Below, in pieces: positions 1-5,897 of a stretch of 5,897 nucleotides of DNA (positions within the stretch are counted from its first letter, which is position 1; each line of letters starts with the position of its first letter). The translations under genes and the position numbers were made by a program. The notes beneath the pieces were generated by a model, which did no database searches, was not told the DNA's origin, and saw only the letters and a program-made list of their open reading frames with translations. Location: positions 1-5,897 of the forward strand of contig JAHFTI010000293.1 of assembly GCA_023265535.1 (NCBI GenBank). The letters are read 5' to 3'. Source of the DNA: Opitutaceae bacterium (GTDB lineage Bacteria; Verrucomicrobiota; Verrucomicrobiia; Opitutales; Opitutaceae).

Positions 1-75
1 TCCTGCCCTGCAAACGGCCAGGGTGTTTACGTCCACCTGCCCGTTTCCGGCTTGGCTCCGAAAGGACAGGCGTGA
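1..75 (+). CDS. possible C-terminal tail of an upstream gene (partial)
   Basis: Frame 1 is open from the left edge to a TGA at 73-75 and gives 24 residues, including GVYVHLPVSGLAPKGQA. The run of alternating hydrophobic residues ending in a leucine-proline pair resembles the last beta-strand of a carbohydrate-active enzyme. For example, C-terminal beta-sandwich domains of alpha-L-fucosidase-type hydrolases often end this way. That comparison is an impression from memory, not an alignment. About two thirds of its codons end in G or C, weaker than in the clear genes. The other two forward frames are also open here, so the case rests on protein-like character and on the 140-base gap before the same-strand lyase gene. 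If real, it would be the upstream member of the same degradation cluster. Confidence 0.35.
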   Translation, partial: SCPANGQGVYVHLPVSGLAPKGQA

Positions 76-160
76 CGCCGGCCGGGAGCCCTGTCTTGGG
101 CGCCTCCGGGCGCGGGGTTGCTGCACGTCAACTGAGCATGACAAGGATTTTTCCGCCCTG

Positions 161-179
161 ATCCTCTAGAAGGATATCC
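161..179. promoter_or_regulatory. overlapping palindromes in the leader of the lyase gene
   Basis: ATCCT at 161-165 is the reverse complement of AGGAT at 171-175, with five bases between them. The second arm overlaps a perfect 8-base palindrome, GGATATCC, at 172-179. They lie 37-55 bases ahead of the ATG at 216, where an operator or a 5' UTR hairpin could sit. The rest of the leader (76-160) holds one short GC hairpin (GCGCC 100-104 with GGCGC 109-113, not followed by T residues) and a T run at 148-152. I found no convincing -35/-10 pair. Short palindromes are common by chance, so the regulatory role is a guess. Confidence 0.22.
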
Positions 180-215
180 GGCCCCTCCCCGCCTTTGCGA
201 TTTCCCCGCCTCCCC

Positions 216-2756
216 ATGAAATGCCCCGCTGCTCCCCTTCTTGCCCTTTTCCTGAGCCTTGCCTCGTCCACAGGCTTGGCGGAGGGCCCAGCCACTCCTG
301 TCGCGCGCTGCCTTCCTGGCGAGGAAACTGCCGAGCAGGTGCTGGATGCGGCGCACAAGTGGAGGAGCTCGGCGGGTGCGTTGAGGACGGGCGATCTCAC
401 GGGGTTTGAGAAAGGCAGGCTCGGCCAGGTGCCCGCCCCCGGTGTTCATCCCAGGGTGCTGCTCGGCCCCGAGGACCTTCCGGACCTGCGCCGCCGCCTG
501 GCTGGGACAAACGTGGGCCGGGCGCTTCATCAGACCCTGCGAGAACGCATCGCAGAGTCGCTCCATCGTCCCGCCTATTGGGGCACGGCACTTTACGCCC
601 TGCTTTCGACAGGGGACGAGGCTGGGGCGCGGCGCATGATCACCGAACACAAGGGGCTGCCGGCGCCCGTGGGCCACTACCAACCCTATCTGTATGCCCT
701 GGTGATGGAAGCCTTCGAGGCGATGCTCATGGAGGACCAGGAACGGGGCCGGGCGGTTGCCACGGCGTTGGCCACCTATGCCCGTCTTTACCGGCCCGCC
801 CTGGAACGCTGCCTTGAAGGTCCGCTCAATGACGATCTCTGGCGTGCCAAGGGGCCTGCCGCGAAGAGCGGGGATGTGCTGCTCGATGCGGATCCGAGGG
901 ATGTCGTGGGAGGACACCTGCTGGGGTATGGCTATGACTTTGCCCACGGCTTCATGACCGGGGAACAGCGGGATGTGGTGCGTGCGCTGATAGCGCGGGC
1001 CACCCAGGGACGCATCTGGATGGGCGCCCGGCTTCCGCGGCACTTCAGGAACTGGAACTGGATTGCCGTGGGGCTTCAGCAGCCCCTGCTTGCCCTCTCC
1101 ATCGAGGGGGAGGAGGGCTATGATCCACGTGTATTCAGCCTGGGAGTACAGATTGCCCGCGACTACTTCACGCACGGCGTGGATGCGGACGGCATGTCCA
1201 CCGAGGCCGTGGGTTACACCGGTTTCGGCTTTGTCTGGAGCGACCCCTTCTGTGTCGCGGCGGCACGGCGCGGGGAAAACCTCCTCGGGCACCCGCATCA
1301 CCGGGCCATGCTCGACTGGTATCTCCATTGCCTGGAGCCGGCGGGTTCCCATTGGACCAGCCACGGCGATGGCGGGGACAGGGGACCGGGTCTGTGGACC
1401 GTTTCCCTGTGGCGCCACTTTTTCCCCGGGGACGCCAGGACGCAGGTGCTGTGGCGCGCCTATGTCAGGGAGGCGGGCCGGGAGGCCTTCAGCTCCAAGG
1501 CCCACATCATCGAGCCACTGCTTTGGGCTTCCGACGATCCTGAGCTGGAGAAGGGCGCCAAGGTGGGGCCCTGGTCCGGTCTTCCCGAGGGGATGCCGAC
1601 GACCTGGTTTTCCGACGAGCGCAGTTCCCTCATTGCCCGCAGCGGCTGGACTCCCGAGGCGGCCCTGGTGCAGTTTGAGTGCAGGACCGATTCGGTGGGC
1701 GCCAGCCATGAGCATGCCGACCGTGGCAACTTCACCTTTGCCGCACTCGGGCGCACCTGGGCGAAGGAGAACTTCCGCTCGGTGGAGACACGCCATCACA
1801 ACGGCATCCTGATCGATGGGCGCGGCCAGGGGTACTGGCCTGGCCCCGGGCGCTGGCTGGGCTGGCAGGAGAAGGGCGGGCTTGTGGTCGCGAGCTGTGA
1901 CAGCACCGACAACTATTCCTGGTTCTGGCCGAAGCAGATCGTCACAGAGAAGCCCGGTGAGTTTGGGCGCTTTTCCCTCCCGCGCTGGGCAGGCTATGTC
2001 GCCGAGGCGACCCGTTTCGGGCGGAGGTATGCGGGGGTCCAGGCAGAGCTCGATCCCCGTCCTGGGGTGGTCGCCTTTTGGAAAGGCTTCGAGAAGGGCG
2101 ACCCTCGTCTTTGGGACGAGGATGCCTGGCCGAGACGCCTGCCCTACAACCCTCTCAGGCACTCGTTCCGCAGCATTGTCTTCAACAAGGGACCGCACCC
2201 TTACCTGCTCGTCGTTGACGATGTCCAGAAGGATGACGCCGAGCACCTGTATGAATGGCTCATGCAGACCGGACCCGACACGGAGCTTGCCTCCCTGAAG
2301 GACAGGGAGGTGGTGCTCTGCGACAGCTCGACGCAGCGTGATGCGAACGGCCTTCCCCTGCCGCCCAAGGGTGCCCGGCTACTGCTGGTGCGGGTGCTCG
2401 ACCTGGCTGATCCTGCGGGCGAGAGCGACGCCCCCACACGCCCTTCGCTGCGGCTCGAGACCTTCGAACGGAAGGACACGCTCGAGCCTGAACCCAGGGA
2501 GGCCGGTGCGCCGGTCTCGCGAAGCTTCGGGCTGGACAAGCGACTGGTGATTCCCAGCCGTTCCCTTTCACCCCGTTTCAAGATCCTCCTCTTTCCCTTC
2601 AGGCAGGGGGAGGCCATGCCGGTGACACGGTGGAACAAGGATCACTCGGTCCTGACCCTCTCCCATGCAGGCAGGACGGACCACTATGAATTCAGGAGGG
2701 AGCCCTCCGGAAGGACCCTCATTCTCCCTGGCGAACCTTCTTCCAAGACCCCATGA
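216..2756 (+). CDS. secreted heparinase II/III-like polysaccharide lyase
   Basis: 846 aa; predicted to cleave uronic-acid-containing polysaccharide by beta-elimination in the periplasm or outside the cell. The frame stays open upstream to TGA 159-161 and contains a TTG at 195. ATG 216 is preferred because it places a signal peptide exactly at the N-terminus: Met-Lys, a hydrophobic stretch at residues 7-16, and likely cleavage after Ala22 (GLA|EG). No Shine-Dalgarno is well placed for either start. An HPRVLL segment at residue 78 opens an alpha/alpha-toroid-like region to about residue 400, holding RNWNW (Asn279, Asn281) and DGMSTEAVGY (Glu330, Tyr334). The heparinase II/III beta-sandwich follows, with its signature SHEHADRGNF (His498, His500, Asp502), and later YLLVVDDVQKDDAEHLYEW. 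Tyr334 and His498 or His500 are the likely catalytic residues by family analogy. The stop overlaps the next start. The family covers lyases for alginate, heparan sulfate and other uronates, so the substrate is undetermined and the name does not imply heparin. Confidence 0.86.
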   Translation: MKCPAAPLLALFLSLASSTGLAEGPATPVARCLPGEETAEQVLDAAHKWRSSAGALRTGDLTGFEKGRLGQVPAPGVHPRVLLGPEDLPDLRRRLAGTNVGRALHQTLRERIAESLHRPAYWGTALYALLSTGDEAGARRMITEHKGLPAPVGHYQPYLYALVMEAFEAMLMEDQERGRAVATALATYARLYRPALERCLEGPLNDDLWRAKGPAAKSGDVLLDADPRDVVGGHLLGYGYDFAHGFMTGEQRDVVRALIARATQGRIWMGARLPRHFRNWNWIAVGLQQPLLALSIEGEEGYDPRVFSLGVQIARDYFTHGVDADGMSTEAVGYTGFGFVWSDPFCVAAARRGENLLGHPHHRAMLDWYLHCLEPAGSHWTSHGDGGDRGPGLWTVSLWRHFFPGDARTQVLWRAYVREAGREAFSSKAHIIEPLLWASDDPELEKGAKVGPWSGLPEGMPTTWFSDERSSLIARSGWTPEAALVQFECRTDSVGASHEHADRGNFTFAALGRTWAKENFRSVETRHHNGILIDGRGQGYWPGPGRWLGWQEKGGLVVASCDSTDNYSWFWPKQIVTEKPGEFGRFSLPRWAGYVAEATRFGRRYAGVQAELDPRPGVVAFWKGFEKGDPRLWDEDAWPRRLPYNPLRHSFRSIVFNKGPHPYLLVVDDVQKDDAEHLYEWLMQTGPDTELASLKDREVVLCDSSTQRDANGLPLPPKGARLLLVRVLDLADPAGESDAPTRPSLRLETFERKDTLEPEPREAGAPVSRSFGLDKRLVIPSRSLSPRFKILLFPFRQGEAMPVTRWNKDHSVLTLSHAGRTDHYEFRREPSGRTLILPGEPSSKTP

Positions 2757-4288
2757 ACTCCCTCAGCTTCCAACCCTGGCTGCCCGATCAGGGCGATGGC
2801 CACTATCGCAATCCCGTCCTGCAGGCGGACTATTCCGATCCGGATATCATCCGGCATGGGGACGACTTTTTCCTGATCTCCTCGAGCTTCACCTGCACGC
2901 CGGGCATTCCCGTGCTGCACTCCCGGGACCTCGTCAACTGGAGCCTGATCAATCACGCCGTGCGCACACTCCCGGAGGCAAGTTACGACCAGGTGCGGCC
3001 CGGGTGTGGAATCTGGGCTCCCTCCCTGCGATTCCACGACGGCCTCTTCTGGATTTTCTTTCCGATGCCCGATGAGGGGATCTACGTGATCCACGCCCGG
3101 CACCCCGCGGAGCAGTGGAGCGAGCCGCGCCTGCTCCAGGCTGCGAAGGGCTGGATCGATCCCTGTCCCTTTTGGGACGAGGACGGCAAAGCCTATCTGG
3201 TCCATGCCTATGCCAATTCACGGGCGGGGAAGCGTGACAAGATCCACGTGCGCCCCATGGCTCCCGACTGTTCCCGCCTGTTGGGTGAGGGGGAGATCGT
3301 GATTGATGCCCCCGAGCATCCCTATCTCGAGGGTCCCAAGGTGCACCGGCTGAATGGCTGGTACTACATCATGGCTCCCGGAGGTGGTGTGCCCCAGGGC
3401 TGGCAGGTGTGTTTTCGCTCCAGGAGCATCTGGGGGCCCTATGAGCAGAGAATTGTCCTGGAGCGGGGCGCTACGGGGATCAACGGTCCCCACCAGGGCG
3501 CCTTGGTTGACTTGCCGAACGGTGAGTGGTGGTTCGCCCATTTCCAGGACCAGGGTGCCTTCGGGCGTGTCATGCACCTGCAGCCTGTCGAGTGGCGCGA
3601 CGAATGGCCCTTCATCGGAGCGGACCAAGACGGCAATGGAGTGGGGGAGCCCGTCGATCGTTGGCGCAAACCGAACGTGGGCGATCAGTGGGCTCCGTGC
3701 GCACCGGCGAGTTCCGATGAATTTGAAGCAGCGAGGATGGGCCTGCAATGGCAGTGGCAGGCCAACCATTCCCCGGACTGGGCCGATCTCGCTGGTCGGC
3801 CCGGCTGGCTGGTCCTCAAGGCCCTGCCGGCGGCGGGCCGTGAACTGAGGTTGCTGCCCCATTTTCTCGGGCAGAAGTTTCCCGCGCGCGGGTTCCAGGT
3901 GGAGACCCTGCTGGACTTCAGCGGACTCCAAATGGGTGGGATGGCGTTGTTGGGCGTGGTGGGCGGGCCCTCTGCAGCGGCATTGGGCGTGCGCCTCTGC
4001 TCCGGGGGGGCGGAGCTCGTCCATTGGGTGGGCGGGGAGATCCGTTCCCTCGGCCTGCTGGCAGGGCACAGCCTGGTGCTCGCGGTGGAGGTGTCGGCGA
4101 GTGCGGAATGCCGCTTCCGCTGGCAGTCCCCGGGGCTTGAGGCCAACACGGTGCCAGAGCCCTTCCTGGTGCGTGAAGGGGGCTGGATGGGGGCGCGTGT
4201 AGGCCTCTGCTGCGTGGGTGAGGACCGTGACGCAGGCAGCGCGTGTTTCGACTTTTTCCGTTTCAAGCCCCCCGGGCTTGCCACCTAA
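2753..4288 (+). CDS. glycoside hydrolase family 43 (beta-xylosidase / alpha-L-arabinofuranosidase type)
   Basis: 511 aa; an inverting hydrolase expected to release xylose- or arabinose-type residues from oligosaccharides. The five-bladed propeller spans about residues 17-300 and carries all three expected acids: general base Asp29 in YSDPDIIR, pKa-modulating Asp136 in GWIDPCPFWDEDG, and general acid Glu193 in YLEGPKV. His263 in HFQDQGAFGR matches the conserved cavity histidine. A C-terminal concanavalin-like beta-sandwich (GH43_C2 type) starts near SSDEFEA (Asp322), continues with GLQWQWQANHSPDW, and runs to about residue 505. Such domains often shape the active site. ATG 2753 overlaps the lyase stop as ATGA. 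The GH43 core begins only about 17 residues later, so little could be missing. There is no signal peptide and no clear Shine-Dalgarno, which suggests a cytoplasmic enzyme made by translational coupling. The HFQD and DGNGVGEP segments recall GH43 subfamily 12-like proteins, but the subfamily and substrate are not settled. Confidence 0.93.
   Translation: MNSLSFQPWLPDQGDGHYRNPVLQADYSDPDIIRHGDDFFLISSSFTCTPGIPVLHSRDLVNWSLINHAVRTLPEASYDQVRPGCGIWAPSLRFHDGLFWIFFPMPDEGIYVIHARHPAEQWSEPRLLQAAKGWIDPCPFWDEDGKAYLVHAYANSRAGKRDKIHVRPMAPDCSRLLGEGEIVIDAPEHPYLEGPKVHRLNGWYYIMAPGGGVPQGWQVCFRSRSIWGPYEQRIVLERGATGINGPHQGALVDLPNGEWWFAHFQDQGAFGRVMHLQPVEWRDEWPFIGADQDGNGVGEPVDRWRKPNVGDQWAPCAPASSDEFEAARMGLQWQWQANHSPDWADLAGRPGWLVLKALPAAGRELRLLPHFLGQKFPARGFQVETLLDFSGLQMGGMALLGVVGGPSAAALGVRLCSGGAELVHWVGGEIRSLGLLAGHSLVLAVEVSASAECRFRWQSPGLEANTVPEPFLVREGGWMGARVGLCCVGEDRDAGSACFDFFRFKPPGLAT
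4264..4280. repeat. perfect inverted repeat at the 3' end of the GH43 gene
   Basis: CAAGCCC at 4264-4270 pairs exactly with GGGCTTG at 4274-4280 around a CCC loop, giving a 7-bp hairpin that ends five bases before the TAA stop at 4286-4288. It encodes part of the last residues (Lys-Pro-Pro-Gly-Leu-Ala). No T tract follows on either strand, so it is not a classical terminator. It could act as a 3' mRNA stabiliser or a weak pause site, or be chance in GC-rich sequence. Confidence 0.3.
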
Positions 4289-4364
4289 TCCCGGGCGAGT
4301 GCTCCGCCTGGGCTGCTTGCAGGGGACGGGCGGACGGTCCGTTCCCGGGAGGCTGCCGTGCGAG

Positions 4365-4452
4365 TGAGGCCGTCCTTCGCATGCCCGCCGGTTGCGACGG
4401 GCACCGAGGCCACCGCATGCGGGCCGGCTGTCGCGGCCGGGACGGCCCCTCA
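4365..4452. other. potential branched stem-loop structure in the convergent intergenic region
   Basis: GGCCGTCC at 4368-4375 is complementary to GGACGGCC at 4440-4447, and TGA 4365-4367 continues the pairing with TCA 4450-4452 across a 2-base bulge. Two smaller hairpins lie inside. TGCCCG 4382-4387 pairs with CGGGCA 4398-4403, with a C-A mismatch and two further pairs closing a GTTG loop. GGCCG 4422-4426 pairs with CGGCC 4434-4438. The result would be a three-way junction. CGCATGC also occurs twice, at 4378 and 4414. There is no ORF with gene-like composition here. The structure could be a 3' UTR element of the enzyme operon, a REP-like element, a small RNA or chance pairing. The rest of 4289-4470 shows only short GC palindromes such as CCCGGG. 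Confidence 0.3.
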
Positions 4453-4477
4453 GGCAGTAGTAGGTTTCTGGATACGG

Positions 4478-4506
4478 AAAACCCCTTCCGCGGCGGGCGG
4501 AAGGGG
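4478..4506 (-). terminator. intrinsic terminator of the TonB-dependent receptor gene
   Basis: A perfect 10-bp stem joins CCCCTTCCGC at 4482-4491 to GCGGAAGGGG at 4497-4506 around a 5-base loop. Read on the minus strand it is followed by TTTT (AAAA at 4478-4481) and then further pyrimidines, the layout of a rho-independent terminator. It lies 30 bases beyond the receptor stop codon. On the plus strand the stem is followed by CTGAGC with no T tract, so it should serve the minus-strand gene and at best weakly stop transcripts from the enzyme operon. The strand assignment rests on this asymmetry. Confidence 0.78.
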
Positions 4507-4536
4507 CTGAGCTAACCCCTAGCTACATTCCAGTGA

Positions 4537-5897
4537 TCAGAACTGGAAGGTGTTCGTCAGGACAAACTGGCGCGGATCCTGGTACCTGTAGGAGATGGGT
4601 GCCATGGTGACCGCCTGGAGGTTGTTCACGATGAGGGCGTCCTCATCGAGGAGGTTGTTGACGTTTAGCTGGATGGACCAGTTCAGCTTCTTGCCGCCAA
4701 CCTTGAAGTTCCTGCGGTAGGAGAGCTGCAGGTCGTAGATGGTCTGGTCGACCGCGTCCACCAGCTCGACCTTGTTGATCTCGCGGCCGTTGTAGGCGTC
4801 CGTGTAACTGCTGCCGGTCTTGAAGGTGTAGTCCACCTTGGCTCCGGCAACGCGCCCCTTGCGCATCCTGGCGCCCGCGCCCACGGAGAAGCCCTTGAGG
4901 GGACCCGAGGAGAAGTCGTACTTGCTGCGGACGTTCAGGTTGTACTTGTTGTCGCCGATGTAGCGGGTTCCCTGATACACGTAGGGGTTGTCGAAGAAGG
5001 CCTTCTCGAGGTCGACGATGTTCTCGCCGACGGAGTCGGTGGTGCCTGCGGTGAAGTCGCCGGTGGCGGCAATCACCTCGGGCGTGTTGTAGTCCTGGTA
5101 GGGCTTGTACTCGGCGCCTGCCAGGCTGGTGTTCTGGGCCACCTGGAGGTCCTTGTACTTCATCCAGGTGCTCTTCCAGTAGTCGACGTAGGCGCGTGCG
5201 CGTGGGGCGACATTGGTGCGGATGGATTCGGTCTTGGAGAAGTTGACCGAGATCGACCAGCCCTTGGCGAGCTCGCCGACGGCCTCGAACTCAAAGCCCT
5301 TCGAGTCGGAGTCGAAGAGGTAGCCCTGCACGGCGCCGACGTTCTGCAACTGGCTTTGGGCGGTGGTGAGCTCGGTTCCCGTGGCCAGGCCCGAGTCCAC
5401 GATGGCCTGCCAGATCGTCTTGGACCTGCTGGCCACCTGGAAGCCGGAGAAGGCGATGTCGCGTTTCGCGGTGGTCTTGTAGCTGGTGGCGGTGAGGAAG
5501 AGCTTGTCCTTGAGCAGGGCGACCTTGAGGCCGAAGTCGGTCGTCTCGCCCTCGCGGGCCGGTGCGCCGGTGGAGGGATTGGGCAGGGAGGGATCCTCCG
5601 TGAAGGTGCGGATGAAGCCGGGCACGTTCACGCTGCTGGACCTGTTGGCGAAGAGGGACAGCCACTTGGTGGCGTGCACGACACCGCCCACGGAGTAGGT
5701 GTTGCCCTTGTTGAGGGATTCAAGGTTGTTGCCGGGCTCGACGGGGGTCCAGACGCCGGAGCCGACCTTGATTGCCTCAGCGACGGGATCGCGGACGGCC
5801 TGCACCTCGAAGTGCTTCAGCTCGTCCTTGCGGATGCCGCCCGTGAGGACCACACGATTCTTGAGCGTGTAGAATTGCGTGGCCAGCATGTAGGAGG
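4537..5897 (-). CDS. TonB-dependent outer-membrane receptor, C-terminal barrel (partial)
   Basis: The frame is open at the right edge and stops at TGA (4539-4537), giving about 453 C-terminal residues. A Met at 5889 lies inside a barrel strand (SYMLATQFYTLKNRVVLTGGIR) and is not the start. The signal peptide, TonB box and plug lie outside the window. Alternating beta-strand patterns, the REGETTDFGLKVALLKDKLFL segment (typical of barrels where extracellular loops return to strands), LNVNNLLDEDALIV near the end, and a terminal phenylalanine in NTFQF (the outer-membrane assembly signal) support the call. Such receptors import large ligands such as glycan fragments, siderophores or cobalamin using TonB energy. 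Carbohydrate uptake is inferred only from the neighbouring lyase and GH43 genes. The C-terminal sequence and the YVDYWKSTW loop resemble the large receptors abundant in Opitutaceae. It converges on the enzyme genes, so it has a separate promoter, and it ends in the hairpin at 4478-4506. Confidence 0.93.
   Translation of the reverse strand, partial: SYMLATQFYTLKNRVVLTGGIRKDELKHFEVQAVRDPVAEAIKVGSGVWTPVEPGNNLESLNKGNTYSVGGVVHATKWLSLFANRSSSVNVPGFIRTFTEDPSLPNPSTGAPAREGETTDFGLKVALLKDKLFLTATSYKTTAKRDIAFSGFQVASRSKTIWQAIVDSGLATGTELTTAQSQLQNVGAVQGYLFDSDSKGFEFEAVGELAKGWSISVNFSKTESIRTNVAPRARAYVDYWKSTWMKYKDLQVAQNTSLAGAEYKPYQDYNTPEVIAATGDFTAGTTDSVGENIVDLEKAFFDNPYVYQGTRYIGDNKYNLNVRSKYDFSSGPLKGFSVGAGARMRKGRVAGAKVDYTFKTGSSYTDAYNGREINKVELVDAVDQTIYDLQLSYRRNFKVGGKKLNWSIQLNVNNLLDEDALIVNNLQAVTMAPISYRYQDPRQFVLTNTFQF

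Noticed and set aside
195..215. A TTG start at 195 that would lengthen the lyase by seven residues.
   Set aside because: The extension (MRFPRLP) would put arginines and prolines ahead of a compact signal peptide that fits well from ATG 216. The purine-rich AGAAGGA at 168-174 is about 20 bases away, too far to be its ribosome binding site.
1063..1812. A 249-codon plus-strand frame inside the lyase gene.
   Set aside because: It is a frame-shifted reading of the lyase coding sequence with low-complexity Arg/Pro/Ser composition. The true frame carries the heparinase II/III motifs throughout.
27..2246. A 739-codon open frame on the minus strand, antisense to the lyase gene.
   Set aside because: It lies codon-on-codon against the lyase frame, so it is interrupted only where the sense gene uses TTA, CTA or TCA. 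Those codons are rare at this GC content and none occurs in this part of the gene. The predicted protein is rich in Pro, Gly, Arg and His with no recognisable domain, while the sense strand has a clear family match.
3218..4069. A 283-codon minus-strand frame opposite the GH43 gene.
   Set aside because: It is antisense to a gene whose catalytic residues are all identifiable, and the product has no domain-like features. Same GC-driven artefact.
4243..4515. A 90-codon plus-strand frame across the convergent intergenic region.
   Set aside because: It overlaps the end of the GH43 gene in another frame and crosses the terminator hairpin. Its Arg/Gly/Cys-rich translation is not protein-like.
4507..4515. 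Minus-strand TTAGCTCAG, which resembles the tRNA A-box (D-arm) sequence.
   Set aside because: No T-arm (GGTTCGA-type) sequence, anticodon stem or acceptor stem follows. The next bases are the receptor terminator hairpin.
4510..4524. A small hairpin (AGCTA/TAGCT) between the receptor stop codon and its terminator, with bases that could also pair with the terminator arm, suggesting attenuation.
   Set aside because: It lies after the only coding sequence on that strand, so attenuation would have nothing downstream to control, and the pairings are only five bases long.

Overview
The window reads as a high-GC, Gram-negative polysaccharide-degradation locus, most likely from Verrucomicrobiota (Opitutaceae-like). 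The TonB-dependent receptor barrel shows the organism has an outer membrane. The affiliation is inferred from the style of that receptor's C-terminus, the lack of clear Shine-Dalgarno sequences and the strong G/C bias at third codon positions. No sequence search was possible.

Layout: positions 1-75 (+) may be the last 24 codons of an upstream gene. Positions 76-215 are a leader with overlapping small palindromes and no convincing promoter. Positions 216-2756 (+) encode a secreted heparinase II/III-like polysaccharide lyase of 846 aa. Positions 2753-4288 (+) encode a glycoside hydrolase family 43 enzyme of 511 aa with a C-terminal beta-sandwich. The two genes share an ATGA stop/start overlap, so they are almost certainly one transcript and translationally coupled. 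Positions 4289-4536 are a convergent intergenic region. It is rich in potential stem-loops and ends in a strong intrinsic terminator facing the minus strand. Positions 4537-5897 (-) are the C-terminal barrel of a TonB-dependent receptor that runs off the right edge.

Together the genes suggest uptake and breakdown of an acidic or substituted plant or algal glycan. The lyase would cleave uronic-acid linkages outside the cytoplasm, the receptor would import glycan fragments, and the GH43 enzyme, which has no signal peptide, would remove arabinose- or xylose-type residues, probably inside the cell. The exact substrate cannot be read from the sequence. The receptor is convergent with the enzyme genes, so it is not in their operon and its link to them rests on proximity alone.

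No previously undescribed system was recognised. The points most worth a second look are the substituted active-site segment of the lyase, the apparent compartment split within a coupled gene pair, and the branched inverted-repeat structure at 4365-4452.
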